Of a stretch of DNA of 51,602 nt, positions 28,083 through 38,227 are shown piece after piece. Each line of letters begins with the position of its first letter. Position 1 is the stretch's first letter. The position numbers and the translations under genes are program-made. Below the pieces are notes generated by a model, which saw only the letters and a program-made list of their open reading frames with translations, was not told where the DNA came from and made no database searches. Where the stretch lies: contig JALENY010000026.1 of NCBI GenBank assembly GCA_022767285.1, positions 1 through 51,602 on the forward strand. The letters run 5' to 3'. Source of the stretch: Lachnospiraceae bacterium. GTDB taxonomy: Bacteria > Bacillota > Clostridia > Lachnospirales > Lachnospiraceae.

Positions 28083-28970
28083 CTATTTTCGCGGATGTGC
28101 TTTTGTGTACACCTCACGCATTTTGTTAATGCTCATATTCAAATAGATCTGTGTGGTAGAAATGTCTGCATGTCCCAGCATTTCCTGAACACTTTTTAAA
28201 TCAGCACCATTCTGAATCAAATGTGTGGCAAAAGAGTGGCGCAGCGTCTGTGGTGTGATATCTACTTCGATACCGGCATCTTTGGCATAGCTTTTCAGCA
28301 CTTTCCAAAACCCCTGCCGACTCATGGGCTTCCCGGAACAATTCACAAAAAAATCTTCACAGTCCATCCCATGCAGCAGTTCCTTGCGGCCTTTATCTAC
28401 GTATGCAGACAATGCTTTTTTTGCTGTATTTCCAAATGGGATAATACGCTCTTTATTTCGGTCACTGCAGTGAATATAACTCATCTTCATGTTCACATCA
28501 TCGGTTTTCAGATGAATCAGCTCGCTGACACGGATTCCGGTGGCATACAGGAGTTCCAGCATAGCCTTGTCCCTCAGTCCTTTTGCCGAATCACCTTTCG
28601 GCTGGCGCAGCAGCAGATCCACTTCACTCACTGTAAGAATATCCGGAACTTTTTTCTCAATCTTCGGCGGCTTCAGTTCTTCCGAAATATCAGCAGGCAC
28701 CATTCCTTTTTTGGCCATATACTGATAAAAAGCCCGGATAGATGCAACGTTTCTTGAAATGGTCGATGCTGCAAATTTTTCCCGTTCCAGATACAGCATA
28801 TAGGAATTCAGATTCGTCGCAGTAACCTGCTCCCACTTGGTTACCTGCTGTTCCTCCATCAAATATTTCTGCAATTTTTTCAAATCACGTTCATATGATA
28901 TTTCCGTATTGCTGGATGCCTTTTTGGTTTTATGTAAATATCGAATAAACTTTTGAATTGCATTTTCCAT
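28083..28970 (-). CDS. xerD: Tyrosine recombinase XerD
   Basis: Site-specific recombinase that resolves chromosome dimers at dif, 295 residues. An N-terminal SAM-like DNA-binding domain (about residues 1-85) precedes the catalytic domain with the conserved arginine in ATGIRVSEL, the HxxR box in TLRHSFATHL, the histidine in LGHADISTTQIY and the nucleophile tyrosine in that segment. Length, composition and location next to a spoIIM-like gene (as in Bacillus) favour housekeeping XerD over a phage integrase. Confidence 0.93.
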   Translation of the reverse strand: MENAIQKFIRYLHKTKKASSNTEISYERDLKKLQKYLMEEQQVTKWEQVTATNLNSYMLYLEREKFAASTISRNVASIRAFYQYMAKKGMVPADISEELKPPKIEKKVPDILTVSEVDLLLRQPKGDSAKGLRDKAMLELLYATGIRVSELIHLKTDDVNMKMSYIHCSDRNKERIIPFGNTAKKALSAYVDKGRKELLHGMDCEDFFVNCSGKPMSRQGFWKVLKSYAKDAGIEVDITPQTLRHSFATHLIQNGADLKSVQEMLGHADISTTQIYLNMSINKMREVYTKAHPRK

Positions 28971-29035
28971 AAAATTATTTTCCTTCTCTTATGTATTGTA
29001 AGCAATTCACCCTTCAAAATCAGTAATTAATTTGT

Positions 29036-29064
29036 ATTATATCCTCTATCTCCAGGAAAAGCAA
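29036..29064 (-). promoter_or_regulatory. Promoter of xerD
   Basis: On the minus strand: -35 TTGCTT (29059-29064), 17-bp spacer, -10 TATAAT (29036-29041), about 65 bp before the ATG. Confidence 0.6.
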
Positions 29065-29168
29065 ACCTTATTTTTTGCGATATTTCCGGCATTTTCTCAA
29101 CTTTTTCCCAAAACAACTACATGTATTTTCCTTCTTTTTTCCGGACACTATATCTTGTTAATTTATTT

Positions 29169-29747
29169 TTAAAATTTTTGTAAAATATCCCAGATTTTCG
29201 GATTGACATAAAACTGTAATAAAACGCCGCAAACAAGACCCAGAAAACAAAATATCATAAAAAATATGTAATTTCTCGTAGTTGTTTTATGTTGTTTCAG
29301 AGGAATTTTCCATTCGGTTGACATATTACAGGTTAAAATTATTGCAAAGAAAAAGAATGGAAAAGAAATCAAAAACAAAAATGCATTGTTCAGAAGAAAA
29401 GACAGCATCTTCATACCTCCCCTGCCCACGATGATCAGGCTGAAAATCCATCCCAACACAACTCCGGCACAGAAAAAGAGTCCCTGAGCAAAAATCTTAC
29501 CGATTTTTGCAAATCCTGACAAAAGCAAAACCAGAAATAAAACCATGACTCCAAACACCATCCGGTGCAGTATACCGGTATCTGCCGTACACTCCAGGCT
29601 GGTATCCAGATCTGCCAGCCAGACTGCCTGTTGATAGGCACTGCTGCCCCTCCAGAGAAAATGGAAGAATATGCAGCCCGCCAGAATACCGGCAACGAAG
29701 ATCAGGCAAATCTGCATCAATCTGTCTGCGATTTGTTTTTTCTGCAT
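29169..29747 (-). CDS. Membrane protein, probable stage II sporulation protein M
   Basis: A 192-residue protein with about five membrane segments (residues ~12-33, 63-85, 88-112, 115-140 and 155-178). Length, topology and position just upstream of xerD match SpoIIM, the sporulation membrane protein that works with SpoIID and SpoIIP in peptidoglycan hydrolysis during engulfment. Sequence motifs are weak, so this is a contextual call; an unrelated DUF95-like protein is possible. It follows rny after about 130 bp that hold the rny terminator. Confidence 0.65.
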   Translation of the reverse strand: MQKKQIADRLMQICLIFVAGILAGCIFFHFLWRGSSAYQQAVWLADLDTSLECTADTGILHRMVFGVMVLFLVLLLSGFAKIGKIFAQGLFFCAGVVLGWIFSLIIVGRGGMKMLSFLLNNAFLFLISFPFFFFAIILTCNMSTEWKIPLKQHKTTTRNYIFFMIFCFLGLVCGVLLQFYVNPKIWDILQKF

Positions 29748-29827
29748 GGCCGTTCCTCCATTTGTCTTATGTAATCATATGTGAACGACAGCAAAAATAG
29801 AATTCGATATAGGCAGATAATCACAAA

Positions 29828-29860
29828 AAACCCTGTAAACCAATATGGTTTACAGGGTTT
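29828..29860 (-). terminator. Rho-independent terminator of rny
   Basis: A perfect 14-bp stem (29828-29841 with 29847-29860) and 5-base loop, followed on the minus strand by a T6 run, lies 16 bp after the rny stop. Confidence 0.9.
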
Positions 29861-29876
29861 GATTTTAAGCTTTCGG

Positions 29877-31436
29877 TTATTTTGCGTAATCCGTGACTCT
29901 TGATTCACGAATAATGTTAACCTTAATCTGCCCCGGGTATTCCAGTTCTGCTTCAATTCGTTTGGAAATATTTCTCGCCAACAATACCATATCTGCATCA
30001 CTGATTTTTTCCGGAACAACCATAACACGAACTTCCCTTCCGGCCTGAATAGCAAAAGATTTATCGACACCGTCAAACTCGTTTGTGATGTCTTCCAACT
30101 GTTTTAATCTGTTTGTATATGTTTCTAAAGTTTCACGTCTTGCACCTGGTCTTGCAGCCGAAATAGCATCTGCCGCCTGAACAATGCATGCAATCAGAGA
30201 GGTCGGCTCCACATCGCCGTGATGTGACTCAACCGCATTGATTACAGTATGTGATTCCTTGTACTTTCTACATAAGTCTGCCCCAATTTGAATATGGGAT
30301 CCCTCTACCTCATGGTCAATGGATTTGCCGATATCATGCAGGAGACCGGCACGCTTTGCAATACGTATGTCAGTTCCTACTTCGGCTGCCAAAAGTCCTG
30401 ACAACTCAGCAACTTCTATAGAATGTTTTAATGCGTTTTGTCCATAGCTGGAACGGAATCGCATTCTTCCAAGTAAACGTACCAGTTCCGGGTGAATACC
30501 GTGCACGCCCACCTCAAGGGTAGCTGCTTCACCTTCTTCACGCATCATGGTCTCTACTTCTTTCTGCGCCTTCTCAACCATCTCTTCAATACGGGCCGGA
30601 TGAATTCGTCCGTCCACAATCAGTTTTTCCAACGCAATACGTGCCACTTCACGTCTGATCGGATCAAATCCTGACAGGACAACTGCTTCCGGTGTATCGT
30701 CAATAATCAGATCGACGCCGGTCAAAGTCTCTAATGTTCGGATATTTCGTCCCTCACGTCCAATGATCCTTCCCTTCATCTCATCGTTGGGAAGCTGGAC
30801 AACTGAAATGGTGCTCTCGGATACATGGTCAACCGCACATTTCTGAATGGCTGTAACCACATATTCCTTTGCCTTTTTGGTTGCTTCTTCTTTCGCCTGA
30901 CCCTCCAATTCTTTGTAGAGCTTGGCAACATCAAATTTCACATCATCTTCAACAGTTTTTAATAAATATTCTTTTGCCTGGTCGGAGGTCATGCCTGCGA
31001 TTCTTTCCAGTTCATTGAGCGCTTGCTCGTGTAACTCATCTACTTTCTTCTCACGTTTCTTTAGCTCTGTCTCTTTCGCTGTGTAATCCGCTTCACGTCG
31101 TTCAATCGCTTCTGTCTTTTTATCCAGTGCATCTTCTTTGGACAAAATACGTTTTTCCTGCTTTTGAACTTCCGCTCTCCTCTCTTTGATCTCTTTGTCC
31201 GCCTCATTTTTTGCTCTGAGGCTTTCCTCCTTGATCTCCAAAAGTGCCTCTCGTTTCTTAGTTTCCGCCGATTTAATGGCATCATCTATTATGCTTCTTG
31301 CTTTTTCTTCCGCAGTTCCAATCTTCTCAGCATCCCTTTTTGTCTTATTGGCAACAGCAGTTTTCCATGTTACAGGAATGGCAATAAGCAGAGTGACTAC
31401 AACAGCAACAATTCCAACAATAATTGAACTTGTCAC
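29877..31436 (-). CDS. rny: Ribonuclease Y
   Basis: Membrane-anchored endoribonuclease that starts bulk mRNA decay in Firmicutes. The 519-residue protein has a single N-terminal membrane helix (about 4-23), a long charged coiled coil (about 30-200), a KH RNA-binding domain with [15 protein letters not shown] (about 225-240), and an HD domain with the metal-binding LLHDIGKS (about 365) and ESHHGDV. The start is a GTG at 31436 with an AAGGAGG site. The gene has its own promoter inside the end of recX and a strong terminator. Confidence 0.97.
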   Translation of the reverse strand: MTSSIIVGIVAVVVTLLIAIPVTWKTAVANKTKRDAEKIGTAEEKARSIIDDAIKSAETKKREALLEIKEESLRAKNEADKEIKERRAEVQKQEKRILSKEDALDKKTEAIERREADYTAKETELKKREKKVDELHEQALNELERIAGMTSDQAKEYLLKTVEDDVKFDVAKLYKELEGQAKEEATKKAKEYVVTAIQKCAVDHVSESTISVVQLPNDEMKGRIIGREGRNIRTLETLTGVDLIIDDTPEAVVLSGFDPIRREVARIALEKLIVDGRIHPARIEEMVEKAQKEVETMMREEGEAATLEVGVHGIHPELVRLLGRMRFRSSYGQNALKHSIEVAELSGLLAAEVGTDIRIAKRAGLLHDIGKSIDHEVEGSHIQIGADLCRKYKESHTVINAVESHHGDVEPTSLIACIVQAADAISAARPGARRETLETYTNRLKQLEDITNEFDGVDKSFAIQAGREVRVMVVPEKISDADMVLLARNISKRIEAELEYPGQIKVNIIRESRVTDYAK

Positions 31437-31486
31437 TACAGGAGCACCTCCTTATTTAGTTTTCATTGTACAAATACAACGGTTTA

Positions 31487-31515
31487 ATTTTATACTGTTT
31501 TGTTCATTATGTCAA
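31487..31515 (-). promoter_or_regulatory. Promoter of rny overlapping the recX stop codon
   Basis: On the minus strand: -35 TTGACA (31510-31515) is formed by the last codons of recX, then a 17-bp spacer and -10 TAAAAT (31487-31492). Confidence 0.75.
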
Positions 31516-31959
31516 GTTTTCTTCGCGCAATACCTTCCAAATATCGTGATTTGAAAAACCTTGTCTGGTGAGTGCACCCACTATACGGTTCAGATTCTTT
31601 TCGTCCGGTTTTTCATCACAGTTCCACTTTTTATACAAGCATCTGCGAAGGACCTCAGTCTCATTCATGTCTTCACATCCGTCAATGGCCTCCTCCACCA
31701 GTTCCTTATCCACTCCGCGGCGAATTAAATCATAGCGGATGCGCATTCTGCTTTTTCGATTACAGCAGCATTCCACATATCTTTTTGCATATCTGGCATC
31801 ATCCAGATAGCCAAATGAACGCACGTAATCGATAGCTTCCTGTACTGCCTCAGCTGAAAAGCCGCTTCGGGCAAGGGATGCTCTCAGTTCCTGCTCTGTC
31901 TTGTCTGTTTGTGTCAGGATCTTTAACGCCTTTAATTTGGCTTTTTTACTCTCTTCCAT
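31507..31959 (-). CDS. recX: Regulatory protein RecX
   Basis: Small helical protein that limits RecA filament growth. At 150 residues it is at the short end of the family. RecX-type repeats are visible in LRASLARSGFSAEAVQEAIDY, with the DDARYAKRYVE core, KSRMRIRYDLIRRGVDKELVEEAI and the C-terminal RQGFSNHDIWKVL. It lies 133 bp downstream of recA on the same strand, the usual arrangement. Confidence 0.9.
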   Translation of the reverse strand: MEESKKAKLKALKILTQTDKTEQELRASLARSGFSAEAVQEAIDYVRSFGYLDDARYAKRYVECCCNRKSRMRIRYDLIRRGVDKELVEEAIDGCEDMNETEVLRRCLYKKWNCDEKPDEKNLNRIVGALTRQGFSNHDIWKVLREENLT

Positions 31960-32092
31960 TTTATCTGCACCAGCTCTAAAGCAAGGTAAACCTGCCCTTT
32001 TCCGCAGAAAACAGCAGGTTCCTTTTCTTCATTTCTCTAATTTATCCCATTTATAAGACTGCTTGCTTTTGACCCCGTTTTTCCGAGATTTC

Positions 32093-33199
32093 TTACTTTC
32101 CGGTCTCTTTCCTTGCACTCTCTTCTTTTACTGTTTTTTCTTTCTCGGCCTTCTCTTTTCCCGGCTCTTTCTTTTCGATATTTTCATCAGCCTCTGTTTT
32201 TTCGACGCCAAGGCCATAATGAGCACGCACCTTGGCTTCAACTTCTTCCATTACCTCAGGGTTTTCTTTCAGATACTGTTTTGCATTCTCACGGCCCTGA
32301 CCGATCTTCGCCCCATTATACGCGTACCACGCACCACTTTTCTGAATCACATTAACATTAGCAGCAAGATCCAGAATATCACCGGCCCGGGAGATTCCCT
32401 CACCGAACATGATGTCAAACTCTGCCTCTTTAAAGGGCGGTGCGATTTTGTTTTTCACCACTTTGATCCTGGTTCTGTTACCGACCATGGTTCCGGACTG
32501 CTTTAATGACTCAATCCTTCTGACATCCATGCGGATAGACGCATAAAATTTTAAAGCGCGCCCTCCTGTGGTAGTCTCCGGATTGCCGAACATAACGCCG
32601 ATCTTTTCTCGCAGCTGGTTGATAAAAATAACAATACAGCTGGATTTGCTGATCAAGGCAGTCAGTTTTCTGAGAGCCTGAGACATCAGGCGGGCCTGCA
32701 GGCCCACATGGCTGTCACCCATATCGCCGTCGATCTCCGCTTTCGGAACGAGGGCTGCAACGGAGTCCACAACCACAATATCCACAGCTCCCGAACGCAC
32801 CATCGTCTCCGTAATCTCAAGAGCCTGCTCGCCGCTGTCCGGCTGTGAAATATAAAGATTATCAATATCTACACCAATATTTTTTGCATAGACCGGATCA
32901 AGAGCATGTTCCGCATCGATAAACCCTGCAATGCCGCCCCGTTTCTGCACTTCTGCCACCATATGCAGTGCCACTGTCGTTTTTCCACTGGATTCCGGTC
33001 CGTAAATCTCAACAATACGTCCTTTTGGTATACCGCCAAGCCCAAGAGCCAGATCAAGGCTCAAAGAACCGGTGGGAATCGTTTCTACATTCATATTTGC
33101 GCCGGAATCACCCAGCTTCATAACAGCACCTTTTCCATACTGCTTTTCAATCTGTACAAGCGCTGCATCTAACGCTTTTAGTTTTTCTTCTTTTACCAT
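32093..33199 (-). CDS. recA: Recombinase RecA
   Basis: DNA-dependent ATPase for homologous recombination and LexA cleavage, 368 residues from the ATG at 33199 (AAGGAGATT site; upstream codons not used). Visible parts are Walker [10 protein letters not shown], Walker [13 protein letters not shown], loop L1-L2 [18 protein letters not shown] and [20 protein letters not shown]. After about residue 330 a Lys/Glu-rich tail (~37 residues) is longer than average. Transcription is under a consensus promoter with a LexA box at the start site. Confidence 0.98.
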   Translation of the reverse strand: MVKEEKLKALDAALVQIEKQYGKGAVMKLGDSGANMNVETIPTGSLSLDLALGLGGIPKGRIVEIYGPESSGKTTVALHMVAEVQKRGGIAGFIDAEHALDPVYAKNIGVDIDNLYISQPDSGEQALEITETMVRSGAVDIVVVDSVAALVPKAEIDGDMGDSHVGLQARLMSQALRKLTALISKSSCIVIFINQLREKIGVMFGNPETTTGGRALKFYASIRMDVRRIESLKQSGTMVGNRTRIKVVKNKIAPPFKEAEFDIMFGEGISRAGDILDLAANVNVIQKSGAWYAYNGAKIGQGRENAKQYLKENPEVMEEVEAKVRAHYGLGVEKTEADENIEKKEPGKEKAEKEKTVKEESARKETGK

Positions 33200-33216
33200 A
33201 CATAATCTCCTTAATA

Positions 33217-33230
33217 CGAACAAGTGTTCG
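33217..33230 (-). promoter_or_regulatory. LexA (SOS) box of recA
   Basis: CGAACAAGTGTTCG is an exact match to the Gram-positive CGAAC-N4-GTTCG SOS box. It lies 15 bp downstream of the -10 box, so LexA would block initiation of recA. Confidence 0.9.
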
Positions 33231-33244
33231 TTTATCTAAATATA

Positions 33245-33273
33245 ATCATAGTACACTTCTTTGTTTCTGTCAA
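33245..33273 (-). promoter_or_regulatory. Promoter of recA
   Basis: On the minus strand: perfect -35 TTGACA (33268-33273), 17-bp spacer, -10 TATGAT (33245-33250), 46 bp before the ATG. Confidence 0.85.
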
Positions 33274-33371
33274 TAATAAAGTTTTAAAATTCCTGGGAAA
33301 AATGGCGAACTGCCTGGACAAATTTAAATTATCATACTCTTTGAGATTCGTCAACCAGTTTTCCAACGTCA

Positions 33372-33388
33372 TGTTACAAATCTGTTAC
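33372..33388 (+). promoter_or_regulatory. WalR-type box upstream of the L,D-transpeptidase
   Basis: TGTTAC-AAATC-TGTTAC is an exact direct repeat with 5-bp spacing, matching the WalR/VicR consensus TGTWAH-N5-TGTWAH. It ends 40 bp upstream of the -35 of a cell-wall enzyme gene, a position suited to activation. Confidence 0.65.
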
Positions 33389-33428
33389 AAACATAATAAG
33401 TTTTTTATATTTATCTGCTCTGTTCGGG

Positions 33429-33457
33429 TTGAAATCTTTCTTTTTTTATACTACAAT
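33429..33457 (+). promoter_or_regulatory. Promoter of the L,D-transpeptidase gene
   Basis: -35 TTGAAA (33429-33434), 17-bp spacer, -10 TACAAT (33452-33457), 44 bp before the ATG at 33502. The 302-bp recA/transpeptidase interval holds the two divergent promoters, the LexA box and the WalR-type box. Confidence 0.7.
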
Positions 33458-33501
33458 AGGTTCGATAAATGGTGTTTTGTGTTTTAGAGAGGAGTGTTAA
33501 A

Positions 33502-35679
33502 ATGAAAAGGAGATTACGATTACCGATCGGACTGGGTGTTGCTTTGGTTCTGACTGCATCTGTACCGGCTTTCGCCACCACGTCACCCGATCAGGCATCG
33601 TCCGCGACAGAAGTTTCTGCCGATTCGACCGAAAATAAAATATCTGCCGCCTGGCAGCAGGATAAAACAGAAGAACATATGGATCAATGGTACATAAGCC
33701 TGACGGATAACAGCGATGACCCGGATTCCCAGATTCCTTTTACCGGCAGCGGAGCATATGAATTCAATGGAAAGACCTACTTTCTGAAAGATGGCTACCT
33801 GCAGACCGGTGCCCAGAAGATTGAATCAACATCCAATGAGACCAATAATACAGGTTCCGATACCGAAAATGACATCGCAGGTCTGGAGAAGGTTCTTACT
33901 CCGGCAGAAAGCCTCATAAAGGGAAAGACTTATTATTTTTCTGCCGAAGGCACAGATCCCTCCCAGGATGCCCTTGGTTCCCTTGTGACCGGTGAGAATC
34001 AATGGATCTCCCTTAAGGAGAACAGTCAGACAAAATGGTTTTATGTATCCGAGACCGGCGAAGTTGACACTTCCAAAACCGGTTACATTGAAATAGGAGA
34101 AAACTTCTACTATCTGGAAGAAGACGGAACCGCAAAGACCGGTGAAGTCGAAGTAAACGGAGTTAAGTATTACTTTGAAAAAGCTGCCGGTGGAAAACGT
34201 GCCATGGTAACCGGATGGCAGATTCTGGATGGCCGTCTGATTTACTTTAATTCCAATTGCGAAGTTGCCAATTCCGGAGCGAACGGCTGGCTGAATAAAT
34301 TCGACCACTGGTACTGGTTCAAAGACGGTGTAATGCAGACCGGTTGGCATAAGATTAAAAACATCTGGTATTACATGGATGAAGATACCGGCATCATGCA
34401 GACCGGCTGGTTCAGTGACGGTAAAGCAACCTATTATGCGAACTCCAACGGAGCTATGCAGACCGGTTGGATCAAGCTGAGCAATATCTGGTATTACCTC
34501 AATCCCAGCGGTGCGCTCCAGACCGGCTTTTATACGGTAAAAGGTGTCCGCTATTATGCAGATGAAAATGGTGCCATGAAGACCGGTTGGCAGAAAATTC
34601 AGGATACCTGGTATTACTTTAACACGAGTGGTGCCATGCAGACCGGCTGGATCAAGCTGAAAAATCTCTGGTACTATCTGGACCCGTCAAGCGGTGCCAT
34701 GAAAACTGACTGGCAGAAGCTCAGCGGAAACTGGTACTATCTGGATCCGGTAAACGGCGATATGAAGATAGGCTGGATTAAAATCGAAGATACATGGTAT
34801 TATCTGTACTCAAACGGAATAATGGCAGCCAACAAATGGGTAGGTGACTACTATCTTCTCGGAAACGGCGCTATGGCTACTAACCAGTGGATCGGTAAAT
34901 ACTATGTCGGCGAAGATGGAAAATGGATTCCAAACTACGATCCCGAAATAACCGGCGGTAAATGGGTAAAAATCGGTAACACTTGGTACTATGAGAAAAA
35001 AGACGGTACCTACATCTGTAACAAATGGAAGAAAATCGATGGATTATGGTACTACTTCAAGCCGGACGGAGCTATGGTAACCGGATGGCAATACATCGGT
35101 AATTATAAATATTATTTTGCATCTTCAGGTAAGCTTGTGCAGGATCTGGACGGCATTCTGGCAAAACAAAGCGAATATCAAATTACCGTTAACCGTCAGA
35201 AATGTCAGGTTATGGTCTATGCAAAAGACAGTGCCACCGGCAAATTCAACGTTCCGGTAAAAACTTTTGTATGTTCCGTGGGAATGCCTGACAGTCCTAC
35301 TCCGACCGGCACCTATTACACACCCGAGAAAATGCGCTGGCATACACTCATGGGGCCGTCCTATGGACAGTACTGCACACGAATCACGCCAGCGAATCAG
35401 GGAATTTTGTTCCATTCAGTAGCTAGTCCTCAGCCAAATAACAACTGTCTGCCTGCTGCTGAATATAACAAGCTTGGTCAACCCGCATCCCACGGCTGTG
35501 TACGTCTCTGCGTAAGAGATGCAAAATGGATCTACGACAACTGTAATTTAAATACGAAAGTCACCATCAGTGATTCAGAAGCAACACCTTTTGACAAACC
35601 GGAATCCACCAAGATTCCGCTATCCCAGACCTGGGACCCGACGGATCCGAATCCGCCTTCAAACCAAAATTATCTGTAA
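33502..35679 (+). CDS. Secreted L,D-transpeptidase with cell-wall-binding repeats
   Basis: A 725-residue exported cell-wall enzyme. A signal peptide (residues 1-25, cut after PAFA) is followed by a Ser/Thr/Asp-rich stretch, then about 15 choline-binding-type repeats of ~20 residues (about 195-545; pattern WYYxxxxGAMQTGW). The C-terminal YkuD domain (about 555-690) has the active-site HSVAS and SHGCVRLC; its cysteine makes or exchanges 3-3 peptidoglycan crosslinks or links proteins to the wall. The ATG at 33502 has a GAGAGGAG site. The repeats should hold the enzyme at the wall via teichoic-acid choline or sugars. A WalR-type box upstream suggests control by cell-wall state. Confidence 0.93.
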   Translation: MKRRLRLPIGLGVALVLTASVPAFATTSPDQASSATEVSADSTENKISAAWQQDKTEEHMDQWYISLTDNSDDPDSQIPFTGSGAYEFNGKTYFLKDGYLQTGAQKIESTSNETNNTGSDTENDIAGLEKVLTPAESLIKGKTYYFSAEGTDPSQDALGSLVTGENQWISLKENSQTKWFYVSETGEVDTSKTGYIEIGENFYYLEEDGTAKTGEVEVNGVKYYFEKAAGGKRAMVTGWQILDGRLIYFNSNCEVANSGANGWLNKFDHWYWFKDGVMQTGWHKIKNIWYYMDEDTGIMQTGWFSDGKATYYANSNGAMQTGWIKLSNIWYYLNPSGALQTGFYTVKGVRYYADENGAMKTGWQKIQDTWYYFNTSGAMQTGWIKLKNLWYYLDPSSGAMKTDWQKLSGNWYYLDPVNGDMKIGWIKIEDTWYYLYSNGIMAANKWVGDYYLLGNGAMATNQWIGKYYVGEDGKWIPNYDPEITGGKWVKIGNTWYYEKKDGTYICNKWKKIDGLWYYFKPDGAMVTGWQYIGNYKYYFASSGKLVQDLDGILAKQSEYQITVNRQKCQVMVYAKDSATGKFNVPVKTFVCSVGMPDSPTPTGTYYTPEKMRWHTLMGPSYGQYCTRITPANQGILFHSVASPQPNNNCLPAAEYNKLGQPASHGCVRLCVRDAKWIYDNCNLNTKVTISDSEATPFDKPESTKIPLSQTWDPTDPNPPSNQNYL

Positions 35680-35688
35680 TAAGTTATT

Positions 35689-35726
35689 AAAAAATGAGTT
35701 GCCGCAAATGCGGTAACTCATTTTTT
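35689..35726. terminator. Bidirectional terminator between the transpeptidase and glgA
   Basis: A 17-bp stem with one G-U pair (35689-35705 with 35710-35726), with A6/T6 at its outer ends, lies between the two convergent genes and serves both strands. Confidence 0.9.
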
Positions 35727-35782
35727 ATCTGTCGATTTATTAATCATATAAAGATAATCTTCTAAAACAATAACCAAATCTG

Positions 35783-37225
35783 TTATCCGATCAGCCAGTC
35801 ATACATTGCCTGATACTGAAGAGCAGATGCCGGCCATGAATAGTCCTGAGCCATGGCCCGATCAACGATCTTATTCCATTCACGCTTTCTGTCATAATAA
35901 ACACATTCTGCATAGCGAATGGTATTCAGCATCTCATGTGCATTGTAATTTGTGAAGCTGAAGCCCGTACCGGTGCTCTCAAATTCGTTGTATGGCTGAA
36001 CCGTATCTTTCAGGCCACCGGTCTCGCGAACGATCGGAACCGTACCATAACGCAGACTCATCAGCTGGCTCAGCCCGCAAGGCTCAAACAGGGACGGCAT
36101 AAGAAATGCGTCACTGGATGCATAGATCTTATGAGACATTGCTTCCGAATAATAGATCTGAGCAGAAACTTTATTTCCATATTTCCATGCAAAATGGCGG
36201 AACATATTCTCATAGCGCTCATCTCCGGTTCCCAGAACTACAAGCTGAATGTTATCCTGGCAGAGCTCATCCATAATATAAGCAATCAGATCAAATCCCT
36301 TCTGGTCTGTCAGACGGGAAACAACACCAATCATCATGGTCTTGGGATCTTCCGGAAGGCCAAGTTCTTTCTGAAGTGCCAGTTTATTCTTAACTTTTTC
36401 CTTTCGGAAAGTTTTCGCAGAATAATTCTTAGCGATGAATTTATCCGTCTCAGGATTATAGTCATCGTAATCGATACCGTTTACAATACCTCGCAGGTCA
36501 TGAGCTCGCGCGCGCATCAGGCCATCCAGCCCTTCTCCGTAGAACGGCGTTTTGATTTCTTCTGCATAGGTATTGCTTACCGTAGTAATGGCATCTGCGA
36601 ATACAAGTCCGCCTTTTAACAGATTCGCATCTTTTGAGAACTCAAGTTTATCCGGTGTAAAATAATAATCAGAAAGACCGCTGATATATTTTATTGTCTT
36701 AATATCCCATACACCCTGAAACTTCAAATTGTGAATGGTCATAACAGACTTAATTCCGCGATAGAAATCTCCGCCCTGGAATCTTTCTTTTAAGTAAACA
36801 GGTACAAGACCTGTCTGCCAGTCGTGGCAATGAATAACATCCGGTCTGAATCCGATTACCGGCAGGATCGAAAGTGACGCTTTTGAAAAATAAATAAATT
36901 TCTCAAGATCGTACGGCATACCGCTGTACGGAGTACTGCAGGTAAAATATTCCTGATTATCAATAAAGTAGCATTTGACACCTTCGTATTCTGTTTCCAT
37001 GATTCCAACATACTGCTGCTTCCCGTTAAAGCTCATATAAAAGTGATCACGGTACGTAATCTGCGGCTTATACTGATCCTTAATACAAGAATAATATGGA
37101 ATCACTACTCTCACATCAAAATACTGTTTATCAAAGCATTTTGGCAGTGAGCCGACAACGTCAGCCAATCCTCCTGTTTTGATGAATGGCACACACTCTG
37201 ACGCAACAAACAAAATATTTTTCAT
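35783..37225 (-). CDS. glgA: Glycogen synthase (ADP-glucose type)
   Basis: GT5 glycosyltransferase that extends alpha-1,4-glucan from ADP-glucose, 480 residues from the ATG at 37225, which has a GGGAGGGTG site. The N-terminal VPFIKTGGLADVVG carries the KTGGL ADP-glucose motif, IHCHDWQTGL is present, and the C-terminal domain has PSLFEPCGLSQL and TGGLKDTV. It is a lone glg gene here; glgC/D/P are not in the window. A TATAAT -10 lies in an AT-rich leader with a near-palindrome (about 37269-37288). Confidence 0.96.
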   Translation of the reverse strand: MKNILFVASECVPFIKTGGLADVVGSLPKCFDKQYFDVRVVIPYYSCIKDQYKPQITYRDHFYMSFNGKQQYVGIMETEYEGVKCYFIDNQEYFTCSTPYSGMPYDLEKFIYFSKASLSILPVIGFRPDVIHCHDWQTGLVPVYLKERFQGGDFYRGIKSVMTIHNLKFQGVWDIKTIKYISGLSDYYFTPDKLEFSKDANLLKGGLVFADAITTVSNTYAEEIKTPFYGEGLDGLMRARAHDLRGIVNGIDYDDYNPETDKFIAKNYSAKTFRKEKVKNKLALQKELGLPEDPKTMMIGVVSRLTDQKGFDLIAYIMDELCQDNIQLVVLGTGDERYENMFRHFAWKYGNKVSAQIYYSEAMSHKIYASSDAFLMPSLFEPCGLSQLMSLRYGTVPIVRETGGLKDTVQPYNEFESTGTGFSFTNYNAHEMLNTIRYAECVYYDRKREWNKIVDRAMAQDYSWPASALQYQAMYDWLIG

Positions 37226-37377
37226 TTGAAAACACCCTCCCATGTTACTTGTTATCTGATATTGCTGATATTATTAATATTATATCTCATTCAGTTCCGC
37301 TTGGAAAGGATTATCTTTTACTTTTTCGCATTTATTTATATAATTTGTATATATTCCTCGATATTATGTATCATTCT

Positions 37378-38175
37378 TTATCTATTTTTATATTCCAATC
37401 TGATTTTATCCGCAATCAGCGCAATAAATTCCGAATTGGTTGGTTTTCCTTTTCCGTTGCTTACCGTGTATCCGAATAATTCGTCAATGGTATCCATTTT
37501 TCCTCTGCTCCAGGCCACCTCAATCGCATGACGAATAGCACGTTCCACACGGCTCGGTGTCGTCTGATGCTTTTTGGCAATGGTCGGATAAAGAATTTTT
37601 GTTATTGAATTAAGCATTTCGATATCATCTACCGAATAAATAATTGCATCTCTCAAATATTGATATCCCTTGATGTGAGCAGGAATGCCAATTTCATGAA
37701 TGATATTCGTCACATCTGTCTCAAGATTGCGTTCGCGAAAAGCCTCTTTATCTTCATAGGGTTTGACTTTCCTCAATTCTCCCGTCTTTCGTTCTTTTAC
37801 TGTTCTTGTATTTTTAATCCGGTTTACAACCAGACTGTTGTCAAATGGTTTTAAAATATAGTAATCGGCCCCGAGGCCAAAAGCATTTTCTGTAATCCGT
37901 TCCTGCCCAATGGCAGAAATCACAATAAAGGACGGTTGTTTTCTGAGATTCGCTTCCTGATTGATTTTTTCCATAACAGTAAGCCCGTCCATCTTTGGCA
38001 TAATAATATCCAGAAGTACCACATCCGGTTCTTTTTCTTTAATTATGTCGTAAATTTCCTCGCCATTATTGGCGCGGCCAACCAGTTCCAGGTCCTTATC
38101 TTTTGTTATGATCGATCCTAGCAATTCCAGCATTTTCTCATTATCATCTGCGATTGCAACATTCAATTTTCTCAT
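37378..38175 (-). CDS. spo0A: Sporulation master regulator Spo0A
   Basis: Response regulator that commits the cell to sporulation, 265 residues. The receiver domain (about 1-125) has IADDNEKML, the phosphorylated aspartate in [14 protein letters not shown] (about residue 56) and the conserved lysine in YILKPFD. The C-terminal DNA-binding domain (about 150-265) has the sigma-interacting and recognition segments [20 protein letters not shown] and [14 protein letters not shown]. In Bacillus and most Clostridia spoIVB lies directly upstream; here the upstream gene is yaaA. Confidence 0.98.
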   Translation of the reverse strand: MRKLNVAIADDNEKMLELLGSIITKDKDLELVGRANNGEEIYDIIKEKEPDVVLLDIIMPKMDGLTVMEKINQEANLRKQPSFIVISAIGQERITENAFGLGADYYILKPFDNSLVVNRIKNTRTVKERKTGELRKVKPYEDKEAFRERNLETDVTNIIHEIGIPAHIKGYQYLRDAIIYSVDDIEMLNSITKILYPTIAKKHQTTPSRVERAIRHAIEVAWSRGKMDTIDELFGYTVSNGKGKPTNSEFIALIADKIRLEYKNR

Positions 38176-38227
38176 AAAAACTCCTTTATTACTTTCTGTT
38201 ACTCAGCTGTTTTTTAGTACCATAACA

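Noticed and set aside
28083-28970. XerD considered as the integrase responsible for the spoIVB scars
   Set aside because: It is 20 kb away, next to a spoIIM-like gene as in Bacillus, and has housekeeping features.
13877-33273. Near-identical promoter cores (TTGACAGAAACAAA) in front of the sugar operon and recA
   Set aside because: The shared part is mostly the -35 consensus plus an A-rich spacer; no other common feature, so probably chance.
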